Shown here: positions 17,769 to 28,655 of the stretch, piece after piece
Numbering within the stretch: the first letter of the stretch is position 1
How the letters are laid out: every line of letters begins with the position of its first letter
Source of the DNA: Streptomyces genisteinicus
GTDB taxonomy: Bacteria; Actinomycetota; Actinomycetes; Streptomycetales; Streptomycetaceae
Length of the DNA stretch: 64,000 bases
Assembly: GCF_014489615.1 (NCBI RefSeq)
Contig: NZ_CP060825.1
Location: forward strand, 2,273,501-2,337,500
Direction of reading: 5' to 3'
Position numbers and translations under genes: made by a program
The notes under the pieces: generated by a model
The model's input: only the letters and a program-made list of their open reading frames with translations
The model's database searches: none
What the model was told of the DNA's origin: nothing

Positions 17769-18788
17769 TCACACCCCGGCCGCACCCGCGCGGACGCCGG
17801 GGAACACCGCAGCCCGCGGCACCTCGCCGAAGTCCAGCCCGAAGTGCTCCCGGTAGGCGTCGAGGACCTCCTGGTCCCCGTCCAGCATCCGCTCGTCGCG
17901 CCGCCCGTGGACCGTCCTCACCAGCTTGCGGCCCGACAGGGTGACCCTGCCGTCCTCCGTGAACCGCGAGCAGACCAGCGAGGCGGTGAAGTGCGAGGAC
18001 GGCGACGTGCGGTGATACCAGCAGGCCGCGCCGAACTCGGCCAGCTCGCGCGGCCGGAGGTCGACCCTCAGCTCCGGCCTGCCGTCCCGCAGGACGTCGA
18101 CGTCTCCGTGATCCGGCGCCTCGACGACGCGGAAGGCCCCGGACGGATCGGTCTGGTCCGCTCTCCCTTCCAGCAGCAGCGGGTAGCGGGCGTGGTCGCC
18201 GAAGCCGACGTCGGCCAGCCACGGGCCGCCGCCGTCCGCCGTCTCCACCCGCAGCGTCAGATGGTCGAACGGGATGCCCAGCCGGCCGTCCCGGCCGAAG
18301 ACACGCGCCTGGTGCAGCGTCACCCGGAAGCCGAGGGAGCGGAGCAACGCGGCGAACGCGCCGTTGAGTTCGTAGCAGAAGCCGCCTCTGCGGGCGTCCA
18401 CGATCTTGGCGACCAGCCGGTCCTCGGTGAGGACCACCTCCTCTCCGAGGTGCACGGACAGGTTCTCGAACGGCACGGTCAGCAGGTGCCGTTGCTGGAG
18501 CTCGCGGAGCGCGTCCGCGTCGGCCCGCCGGGGCCGCGCGGCCCCGATGCGGTCGAGGTAGGCGTCCGTCTCACGCGACGACAGCTCGTGCGCCGGCGCC
18601 ATCAGGTACCCGGCGGGGCCGCCGGGAGCGGTCGCGGCCCGGGCCGGGTCCTCCCCGCCCTCCGGGGCGTCCGGGTCCGGGACGTCCGGGGCGTCCCGGT
18701 CCGGCTGGGGAGCCTGCGCCGGGTGCGCGGAGTGCGGCGGAGGGGGCTGCGACGGGTCGTCGGGCTGCGGATGGGCTGCGGTCTCCAT
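17769..18788 (-). CDS. Arylamine N-acetyltransferase family protein
   Basis: 339 residues from the ATG at 18788, chosen because GAGGAG lies about ten bases upstream. The NAT triad is visible: Cys138 in RRGGFCYELN, His176 in IPFDHLTL and Asp193 in LADVGFGD. These enzymes move acetyl from acetyl-CoA to arylamines or hydrazines; actinomycete homologues also close ansamycin amide rings. There is no ansamycin cluster here. The first ~60 residues are a Pro/Asp-rich extension absent from ordinary NATs (about 280 residues), so a later start at MAPAHELSS (residue 63) is an alternative. Confidence 0.88.
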   Translation of the reverse strand: METAAHPQPDDPSQPPPPHSAHPAQAPQPDRDAPDVPDPDAPEGGEDPARAATAPGGPAGYLMAPAHELSSRETDAYLDRIGAARPRRADADALRELQQRHLLTVPFENLSVHLGEEVVLTEDRLVAKIVDARRGGFCYELNGAFAALLRSLGFRVTLHQARVFGRDGRLGIPFDHLTLRVETADGGGPWLADVGFGDHARYPLLLEGRADQTDPSGAFRVVEAPDHGDVDVLRDGRPELRVDLRPRELAEFGAACWYHRTSPSSHFTASLVCSRFTEDGRVTLSGRKLVRTVHGRRDERMLDGDQEVLDAYREHFGLDFGEVPRAAVFPGVRAGAAGV

Positions 18789-18967
18789 GGCAGCAGTCTC
18801 CTCGGCTGACGGCCCCCGCACCATGCGCTCCCGTCACAGCACGGGGCGGGCAGGCCGGCAGCTCATGCCACGAGGGCTGCCCGCTCAGGGCGGGCGTCGC
18901 CCGGCCCCCGACTCCCCCGGCCCGGCCGCGGCTCATGCGGGCGTCCGGCGTCCGGGCCCGCAGCGGC

Positions 18968-21619
18968 TCAGGGCGGGCGTCCCCCGCTGGTGGTGACGCC
19001 GAGCCGTTTCCCCGCGCCCGTGACGGCGAGGGAACCGTGCAGGTCGGTGCGCAGGACCGTCGCGCCCACGGAGCGCAGCAGCGCCACCGTGCGCGGTGAG
19101 GGGTGGCCGTACGGGTTGTCCCGGCCGCAGGAGATCAGGGCGACGCGCGGCCCGACGCCGGCCAGGAGTGCCGGATGCTGGTAGGCGGAGCCGTGGTGCG
19201 CCACCTTGAGCACATCGACCCGGGGCAGCACCGGACGGGCGCGTGTCAGCGCTCGTTGCGCGGGGGGCTCCAGATCGCCGAGCAGCAGCAACGACAGGCC
19301 GCCCGCCGCCCGCACGCGCAGGGTCACGCTCGCGTCGTTCGGTTCCTCGGGCAGCGCGCCCGCTCCCGCGACGGGCCAGATCACCTCCCACTCGACGCCG
19401 CCGGTGCGCCTCCGCTCCCCCGCTGCCGCCCGCACCACGGGAACGCCCGCCCCGGCGGCCACGCGCCGTACGAACTCCGCCTGCCCGGCGGGCTCCTCCA
19501 GCGCGGTCGTCTGCACAGCCCCCACCCTCCTGCCCCGCAGCACGCCGGGCAGCCCGGCGACGTGATCGGCGTGGAAATGTGTGACGACCAGCAACGGGAC
19601 GCGGGTGACGCCGAGTTCCCGCAGGCACCGGTCGACCGGCTCGGGATCGGGGCCCGCGTCCACGACGACGGCGGCCCCCTCCCCTGCGGACAGCACCGTC
19701 GCGTCGCCCTGGCCCACGTCGCACATCACGTACGCCCAGTCCGGCGGCGGCCAGCCCGTGACGACGCGGGTCAGCGGTGCCGGGCGGAGCACGACCAGGA
19801 GCAGCAGCAGTGCACCCACCGCACCCGCGACCGGATGCCGGGGGGTGCGGCGCACCAGGAGCAGCACGATGCCGGTGACAGCGGCGAGCAGCAGTCCTCC
19901 GGGCCAGCCGCCCGGCCAGTCCACCGTCGCGCCGGGCAGTGACGCCCCGCCCCGGGCGACGGACGCGATCCAGCCGACGGGCCAGCCCGCCACCCGTGCC
20001 AGGAACTCGGCGGCCGGCATCGCGGCCGGGGCGATCGCCAGTGCCGCGAAGCCGAGCACGGTGGCCGGCGCGACCGCCAGTTCGGCCACGAGGTTGCACG
20101 GGACGGCGACCAGGCTGACACGGGCGGCGAAGACCGCCACCACCGGTGCGCACACGGCCTGGGCGGCGGCGGACGCCGCGAGCGCCTCCGCGAGCCGGGG
20201 CGGCACTCCGCGCCGGTCCAGCGCGGCGCTCCAGCGGGGAGCGATCGTCAGGAGGGAGCCGGTGGCGAGCACCGAGAGCAGGAACCCGTAACTGCGGGCC
20301 AGCCGTGGGTCGCAGAGCACCAGCAGCAGGACGGCCGCCGCGAGCGCCGGCAGCAGGGAGCGGCGCCGGCCCGTGCCGAGGGCGAGCAGGGTCACCAGCC
20401 CGCAGGCGGCCGCCCGCAGGACGCTCGGCTCGGGACGGCAGACGACCACGAACGCGAGGGTGAGCGCGCCCCCGGTCAGCGCCGTGCCGCGCAGGGTGAT
20501 GCCCAGCCGAGGCGCGAGACCCCCGCGTTCGGCCCGCAGGGCACGGCCCGGCGGACCGATCAGCAGGACGAGGACAATGGTGAGGTTGCTTCCGGAAACG
20601 GCGAGCAAATGCGTGAGATCGGTGGCCTCGAATGCCTTCCGGAGGTCGGCGGTCAGCCGGGAGGTGTCGCCGACGACAAGGCCCGGCAGCAGTGCCCGCG
20701 CGTCCGGGGGCAGCCCTTCCGTGGCGTCGCGCAGGCCCTCCCGCAGCCCGCCGGCGACCCGCTGCACGGTGGACGGAGGACCGGTGACGCGGGGCGGTCC
20801 GGAGCCGTACGGGCGCAGGACGGCGGCGAAGCGGTCGTCGGGGCGCATCGGGGGTGCGAGGGTGCCCGACAGCCGGAGCCCGGTGGAGGGCAGCAGGCGC
20901 TGCCACGGGCCCTCGGTGCTCCGGGCGGACAGCAGGACCAGGAGCGGGGTCCGCACCTCGGTGACCGCTCCTCCCGGCGCCGTCACCCTGGTCGCCAGGA
21001 CGTCGAGAGCGATGCTCCCGGGCGAGGTGCGGTGACCGGTGACCTGGGGGCCGGTGGGGCGCGGGTCGGACACCACCGTGGCGTCCACCGTGACATGAGC
21101 GCGCTGGCCCGCCAGTCCGGGCAGCGGCCCGCGGCGCGCCTCCGCCGCGTGGAGCCCGGCCGTGGTCGCTCCGGCGGCCGCGCAGAGCAGCGCCGCCGCC
21201 GCGGCCGTGCCGGTGCCGGACCCCGCCAGGCGAAGGAGCCCGCGGCGGACGGCGGGCCGATGCGGACAGGTGCCGCTCACGGCCCGTCGGCGGGATCGGC
21301 GGGAGACGAGCAGCAGCGCGGCCGCGCCCGACAGGCAGACGGCGACTCCGGCAGCGGTCCATCCGCCCGGTGCCCCGAGGGCGAGGGCGGCCGCAGCCCA
21401 TGCCGCCACGGCCGGCGGCACGAGGCGCAGGTCGGCGGGGCCCTCCTCTCTGGGGTCCGATGCGCCGAGCCGCCCGCCGGCGCCCGCGTGCACCCGGGCA
21501 CGGGGAGGAGCCGCGCCCGGATCGACGGCGGGCACCGGGTCACCTGCGGTGCCCGGGCCTGCCCCGTGAGGGGTGGCCGGACCCTGCCCGGTGCCCGGAG
21601 GCTGTTCGGGCGGGATCAC
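18968..21619 (-). CDS. comEC: ComEC/Rec2 family DNA-uptake channel
   Basis: 883 residues from the GTG at 21619, which overlaps the comEA stop as GTGA. An N-terminal membrane region is followed by an OB-like soluble segment (HVTVDATVVSDPRPTG), then the multi-helix Competence domain (HLLAVSGSNLTIVL is the family signature), and a C-terminal metallo-beta-lactamase-like domain with THFHADH and KVAHHGS. In competent bacteria it forms the inner-membrane channel for single-stranded DNA and may degrade the other strand. Natural transformation is not established in Streptomyces, so the role here is open. All key motifs look intact. Confidence 0.93.
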   Translation of the reverse strand: MIPPEQPPGTGQGPATPHGAGPGTAGDPVPAVDPGAAPPRARVHAGAGGRLGASDPREEGPADLRLVPPAVAAWAAAALALGAPGGWTAAGVAVCLSGAAALLLVSRRSRRRAVSGTCPHRPAVRRGLLRLAGSGTGTAAAAALLCAAAGATTAGLHAAEARRGPLPGLAGQRAHVTVDATVVSDPRPTGPQVTGHRTSPGSIALDVLATRVTAPGGAVTEVRTPLLVLLSARSTEGPWQRLLPSTGLRLSGTLAPPMRPDDRFAAVLRPYGSGPPRVTGPPSTVQRVAGGLREGLRDATEGLPPDARALLPGLVVGDTSRLTADLRKAFEATDLTHLLAVSGSNLTIVLVLLIGPPGRALRAERGGLAPRLGITLRGTALTGGALTLAFVVVCRPEPSVLRAAACGLVTLLALGTGRRRSLLPALAAAVLLLVLCDPRLARSYGFLLSVLATGSLLTIAPRWSAALDRRGVPPRLAEALAASAAAQAVCAPVVAVFAARVSLVAVPCNLVAELAVAPATVLGFAALAIAPAAMPAAEFLARVAGWPVGWIASVARGGASLPGATVDWPGGWPGGLLLAAVTGIVLLLVRRTPRHPVAGAVGALLLLLVVLRPAPLTRVVTGWPPPDWAYVMCDVGQGDATVLSAGEGAAVVVDAGPDPEPVDRCLRELGVTRVPLLVVTHFHADHVAGLPGVLRGRRVGAVQTTALEEPAGQAEFVRRVAAGAGVPVVRAAAGERRRTGGVEWEVIWPVAGAGALPEEPNDASVTLRVRAAGGLSLLLLGDLEPPAQRALTRARPVLPRVDVLKVAHHGSAYQHPALLAGVGPRVALISCGRDNPYGHPSPRTVALLRSVGATVLRTDLHGSLAVTGAGKRLGVTTSGGRPP

Positions 21620-23016
21620 GGTCGCACCCGGTTGCGCAGGTCCGCGAAGCGGCGGTCTCCGATGCCGTTGACCTCGCGGAGTTCGTCGACGGATCGGAAT
21701 CCGCCGGTGCGGGTGCGGTGGTCCACGATGTGCTGGGCGAGCACCGGGCCCACCCCGGGCAGCGTCTCCAGCTGCGCGGCGGTCGCGGAGTTCAGGCTGA
21801 CCGGGGCCGCGGGCGCCCCGGCGGCCGTGCCCGCGGAGGCGGCCGGGGCGCCCGCGGCGAACGCCGTCCCCGGAAGGCCGACCACGACATGCTCGCCGTC
21901 GGTGAGGACGCGTGCACGGTTGAGACCGGTGAGGTCGGTGCCCCGCTCCGCTCCCCCGGCCGCGGCCAGGGCGTCCTCCACCCGCGCCCCGGCGGGAAGC
22001 CGCAGTACACCCGGCCGGCGCACCGTGCCGCTGACGTCCACCACGATGCGCGCGCCGGTACCGGGTGACGCCATGTCCGGTCCGGCCGTGTCCGGCGAAG
22101 GGTCGGGCGCGACCGGGGTGTCCTCCGCGACCGCGGCGGCGACGGCTTCGCGCCCGACCACCTCGGGCACGGCCACCTGCTGCGGGCGGCCGCTCCAGAA
22201 GTGCTGGGCGGCGAAGAGGGCCGCGGCGGCGAGGACGACCCCCAGGGCGGCGAGTGTGCGCCGCTCCAGGCCGCAGTGGAGCCGGACCCACAGCGGGAGG
22301 CGGTCCCGCGCCGCCTGCCGCAGCCGGGACGCACGGGTCGGCCCGTGGCCGTCCTCCGGCACGGGCGGCTCCCCCGGCACGTGCCGTTCGTCCGGCAGGC
22401 CGCCGTACGGCGGCCCTCCCGCCGCGGCGGGCTCCGGCGTGCCGTCGCTCCCGTCGTGGCCGGCCCGCAACGAAGGAGGCCGCTCCGGCCACGCAGAACT
22501 CCCCCTCGGCCCGCCCCCGGAACCCGCGTCCGCTGCCGTGCCCGGGTGGCCTCGCAGGGCCCCCGCGTCCGGCAGCGGTAGTCCACCGGCTCCGTCGCTC
22601 CCGGCCGGCCCCGCCCCCGGGACCGGATCTCCGCGCCCGCGCCCTTCGCCGGGACCGGACCCTTCCGCCTCAGCGGCCCCGGCGTCCGCTCGCGGCAGGA
22701 AGAGCGCGTCCGCACGGCGTCGCACGGCATCGGCCGCGCCGTCGCCCCGGCGGGCCGCGGGCCGGGAGCGTGACCCGCCGGGCCGCGCGGTCGGTCCGTG
22801 CGCGGCGGGAACGGTCCCGGCGTCCTCACCGGGCGGAGCGGCCCCGCTCGCCGGGCGGGGCCCTCCCGTCGCACGGTGCCGACCCGCCGGCCCGCCCCAC
22901 AGCGAACCCCGCAGAGGTCCCCGCGGACGGCCACGGCCGGTCCTGTGGCGCATGCGCCCGTCCGAGGCCGCCCCGCGGCCGGGTCCACTGGTGGCAGAAG
23001 GTGATCGAAGCATCAT
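21616..23016 (-). CDS. comEA: ComEA family DNA-binding protein with SLBB and helix-hairpin-helix domains
   Basis: 466 residues if it starts at the ATG at 23016 (MMLRSPSATSG); ribosome-binding evidence is weak, so the N-terminus is uncertain. A long Gly/Pro/Arg-rich cytoplasmic part precedes a single membrane helix (LAALGVVLAAAALFAAQ, near residue 270). An SLBB domain follows (VVDVSGTVRRPGVLRLPAG), then a double helix-hairpin-helix (LNSATAAQLETLPGVGPVL and VNGIGDRRFADL). It binds double-stranded DNA outside the membrane in competent bacteria. It is translationally coupled to comEC. Confidence 0.88.
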   Translation of the reverse strand: MMLRSPSATSGPGRGAASDGRMRHRTGRGRPRGPLRGSLWGGPAGRHRATGGPRPASGAAPPGEDAGTVPAAHGPTARPGGSRSRPAARRGDGAADAVRRRADALFLPRADAGAAEAEGSGPGEGRGRGDPVPGAGPAGSDGAGGLPLPDAGALRGHPGTAADAGSGGGPRGSSAWPERPPSLRAGHDGSDGTPEPAAAGGPPYGGLPDERHVPGEPPVPEDGHGPTRASRLRQAARDRLPLWVRLHCGLERRTLAALGVVLAAAALFAAQHFWSGRPQQVAVPEVVGREAVAAAVAEDTPVAPDPSPDTAGPDMASPGTGARIVVDVSGTVRRPGVLRLPAGARVEDALAAAGGAERGTDLTGLNRARVLTDGEHVVVGLPGTAFAAGAPAASAGTAAGAPAAPVSLNSATAAQLETLPGVGPVLAQHIVDHRTRTGGFRSVDELREVNGIGDRRFADLRNRVRP

Positions 23017-23147
23017 GGGCAGGACGTTAGGCAGGTCCGCCCGACCCCGCTGAGAGGGATCAAATCTCGTGGACAGAGCGCCTGTTGTGGATAACTCGGT
23101 CACTCGGACGAGTGGTTGCGCTCCACGCCACCCGCCCTCGCCGGCGT

Positions 23148-23993
23148 CTAGCGGGACGACACCACGACACCCAGCAGTCCGGGGCCGGTGTGCGCCCCGA
23201 TCACGGCGCCGACCTCGCTGACGTGCAGTTCGGCGAGCCCGCCCACCCGGTCGCGCAGCCGGTCGGCCAGGGCCGAGGCGCGCTCGGGCGCGGCCAGGTG
23301 GTGGACCGCGATGTCCACCGGCCCCGCCCCCGCCCGCTCGACCGCGATCTCCTCCAGCCGGGCGATGGCCCTCGACGCGGTGCGCACCCGCTCCAGGGGC
23401 TCGATCCGGCCACCCTCCAACTGGAGCAGGGGCTTCACGGCGAGCGCCGATCCGAACAGCGCCTGCGCGGCGCCGATGCGGCCGCCCCGGCGCAGGAAGT
23501 CGAGTGTGTCGACGTAGAAGTAGGCGGAGGTCCCGGCGGCGCACTTCTCCGCCGCCGCCACCGACTCGTCCAGCGAACCGCCCGTGCCGGCCGTTCCGGC
23601 GGCGGCCAGTGCGCAGAAGCCGAGGGCCATCGCGACCATGCCGGTGTCCACCACTCGCACCGGAACCGGTGCGTCCTTCGCCGCGAGGACCGCCGCGTCG
23701 TAGGTGCCGGACAGCTCCGCGGACAGATGGAGTGAGACGATGCCGGTCGCCCCGGCCTCCGCACAGGCCCGGTAGGCCGCGGCGAACGTCTCGGGGCTCG
23801 GCCGGGAGGTCGTCACCGGCCTGCGCTTCTGCAGTGCGGCGGCGAGCGAGCGGGCCGAGATCTCGGTGCCCTCCTCGAGGGCCTGGTCCCCGAGGACCAC
23901 GGTCAGCGGCACCGCGGTGATGCCGTGCCGCTCCATCGCCGGTGCCGGCAGGTAGGCCGTTGAATCGGTCACGATCGCGACATGGCGGGACAT
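23148..23993 (-). CDS. DegV family fatty-acid-binding protein
   Basis: 281 residues starting MSRHVAIVTDSTAYLP, a family signature. The N-terminal EDD-fold half includes TSRPSPETF and HLSAELSGTYDAA, which line the fatty-acid pocket. The C-terminal half has DTLDFLRRGGRI and AVKPLLQLEGG. Family members (FakB in Firmicutes) bind fatty acids for a FakA kinase; no fakA gene is in the window. It lies 131 bp upstream of comEA on the same strand. Confidence 0.92.
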   Translation of the reverse strand: MSRHVAIVTDSTAYLPAPAMERHGITAVPLTVVLGDQALEEGTEISARSLAAALQKRRPVTTSRPSPETFAAAYRACAEAGATGIVSLHLSAELSGTYDAAVLAAKDAPVPVRVVDTGMVAMALGFCALAAAGTAGTGGSLDESVAAAEKCAAGTSAYFYVDTLDFLRRGGRIGAAQALFGSALAVKPLLQLEGGRIEPLERVRTASRAIARLEEIAVERAGAGPVDIAVHHLAAPERASALADRLRDRVGGLAELHVSEVGAVIGAHTGPGLLGVVVSSR

Positions 23994-24280
23994 GAGCGGG
24001 AGGTTACCCGCAGGAGCTCCCGCGAAGCAGCCCCGCCCCCTCCTCAGGACGTCACGGGCCGCGGACGCGGCGGCCCCGTGCGTCCTCGCCGCCGGGGCGA
24101 CGCGCCGGCTCACCGTTCCGCCCCGCACCGGACACCGCGCACGAACGACCCGGCCACCGAGGCGCCGGGTCACAGCGCCGAAGCCGAACCGAGGCACCGG
24201 AGCACGGCCAACCCGCCGCCCCCGCACCCGGCCCGCCGACGGGCACACCCGTCAGCGGCGTGCACCGCCCCGCACCGGTC

Positions 24281-25102
24281 TCAGTTGGTGGTCTCGGGAC
24301 GGGCCGACTTCTGCCACGTGTAGGTCATCTGCTGACGCGGGTCGCGCGCCGTGATCGCCTGCGGCTGGTCGGCTGCCCGCTGTCTCCGCCCGTCCCCCGC
24401 GCCTCCGGCGTCCGCGGCGGCGTCGGACGGCGCCGCCGGGCCCGCAGGCTCCTGCGCGCCCTGCCCGGCGGCCGGCCAGGACACCGTCTCCGCGGTGCGC
24501 GGCGCCTCGGTGGCGGCGGGCGACGACGTGCCGCGTGCCGTGTCGTCTCCCCGGGGCTCCTCCGTCCAATGCCGGAGCGCGCCCGCCTCCATGTCGATCT
24601 GCGAGCTCAGCACATCGAGGTCGTCGGCGGCGAACCGCTGCGCCCGGTCCCTGGCCGCCCAGCGGAGCGATTCGGCGGCGCGGGTGATCTGCTCGGTGCG
24701 GCGGCGCAGGTCGGGCAGCATCGAGGACACCGCGGCCCGGTCCGGGTCGCGCTCGAGCCGCTTGAGGTCGCCGTCCAGTTCGTGTCCGTGGGCGCTGAGG
24801 CGACGGAACAGGTCCAGTGACTCGGACAGCGACGCGTCCTCCGACGCGCCGGCGTCCAGGGCGTCCTGGGTGGCCCGCATGGAGGTCCGCAGGGACAGCC
24901 TGAGCTGCGCCAACTCGCCCGCCACACCGACCTGGCCGAAGCTCTTGGCCCGGAGCGTGGTCTCCTCGACGGTGCGCCGCGCCTGGGTGACCGTGCGTTC
25001 GACGCCGCGCTTGGCCGCGCCCACGACCTTCACCCCCGCGTACACCCCCAGGGCGACGAAGGCGAGGAAGAGCACCGCCAGGATCCAGATGACTTCTCCC
25101 AC
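24281..25102 (-). CDS. Membrane-anchored coiled-coil protein, hypothetical
   Basis: 273 residues from the GTG at 25102 (MGEVIWILAVLFLAFVALG), which puts a transmembrane helix at residues 4-24. The frame is open to 25264, but the added residues show no hydrophobic or conserved character. Residues ~35-160 are charged, heptad-like helices (VERTVTQARRTVEETTLRAK, ESLDLFRRLSAHGHELDGDL). The tail from ~190 is Pro/Ala/Gly-rich and probably disordered. No enzymatic motif is seen. It follows leuS on the same strand but is separated by a strong terminator. Confidence 0.75.
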   Translation of the reverse strand: MGEVIWILAVLFLAFVALGVYAGVKVVGAAKRGVERTVTQARRTVEETTLRAKSFGQVGVAGELAQLRLSLRTSMRATQDALDAGASEDASLSESLDLFRRLSAHGHELDGDLKRLERDPDRAAVSSMLPDLRRRTEQITRAAESLRWAARDRAQRFAADDLDVLSSQIDMEAGALRHWTEEPRGDDTARGTSSPAATEAPRTAETVSWPAAGQGAQEPAGPAAPSDAAADAGGAGDGRRQRAADQPQAITARDPRQQMTYTWQKSARPETTN

Positions 25103-25274
25103 GAGCGGCCCCTTCGGCCTCGAATCCGGTCGTCGCACCCCCGCGCCCGCGGGTGCGGGACGTCCCGCTCCACTCGTGCACAGTGGTTCTTCCACGGTAA
25201 ACGGAAAGGACAGGCCGAGGGTTCCGCCGGAACCCCCAACCTGCCCGTAGGGGACAGCCCTCAATCCCCATCGG

Positions 25275-25323
25275 CCCGGTGACGGCGGGCGGCACGCCGT
25301 TGGCGGCGCCCGCCGTCACCGGG
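25275..25323 (-). terminator. leuS terminator
   Basis: A perfect 17-bp stem (25275-25291 with 25307-25323) and 15-nt loop, ending 8 bp beyond the leuS stop on the minus strand. Confidence 0.88.
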
Positions 25324-25330
25324 CGAGCGG

Positions 25331-28180
<2,850 letters not shown>

Positions 28181-28266
28181 GATCCTTGAAGCTCCATCGA
28201 TCGTCTCTGCCGGCTGCCGCGACTGCCGCTGTCCCGCCGGCGGCCGATCCCTGCCGGTGGGAAATG

Positions 28267-28291
28267 AAAAATCCCCTCGCACAGGAGGGGA
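28267..28291 (-). terminator. Intrinsic terminator in the leuS leader (attenuator)
   Basis: On the minus strand TCCCCTC, a 6-nt loop and GAGGGGA are followed directly by five T residues (stem 28272-28278 with 28285-28291). A T-tailed terminator is rare in this genome and lies about 90 bp upstream of the leuS ATG, inside its leader. Together with the Leu-rich leader peptide this forms a classic attenuator. Confidence 0.85.
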
Positions 28292-28334
28292 CGCCGCGCC
28301 GATTCCGACGGATTCTTTCCTACGTCGGGACTGA

Positions 28335-28373
28335 TCAGCGCGGCTCGCTAAGCAGAAGGCGTACGGCACGCAT
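28335..28373 (-). CDS. leuS leader peptide (12 residues, three consecutive Leu codons)
   Basis: ATG-initiated frame encoding [16 protein letters not shown]. The three Leu codons are CTT, CTG, CTT; CTT is rare in Streptomyces, which makes ribosome stalling under leucyl-tRNA shortage likely. A 6-bp stem (CCGACG/CGTCGG, 28305-28310 with 28323-28328) lies between the peptide stop and the terminator. No clear Shine-Dalgarno sequence is seen. The call rests on the codon pattern and position. Confidence 0.8.
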   Translation of the reverse strand: MRAVRLLLSEPR

Positions 28374-28655
28374 GGCGTCAGGGTACCGCAGGCGGCGAAG
28401 ACGCCGCATTCGGCTTCCGCGCAGGAGCCCCGGGGGCCGAACGGCACCCTCCCGACCGGCGCGAAAGCACCGTCCGGCGGCACTCCGACGATCAGGCCGT
28501 TGAGGTTACTCCGCGTATCAACCGTATCCAGGGCAAGCCAAGAACGCGCCGTCCGCCCGTCACCTCGGATAACTGCGAAACCTCGTACTGAGCAGTATGG
28601 GCCGACCTAGAGTGCGTCAACGGGACCGCTTTCCCGCACCATTCGGAGTCGCCCC

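Noticed and set aside
17769..18788. Ansamycin amide synthase
   Set aside because: The NAT homologue lies among core genes without a polyketide or AHBA pathway, so no secondary-metabolite role is supported.
28181..28500. T-box riboswitch upstream of leuS
   Set aside because: I found no specifier-loop or T-box core sequence (UGGNACC-like antiterminator bulge), while a Leu-rich leader peptide and terminator are present.
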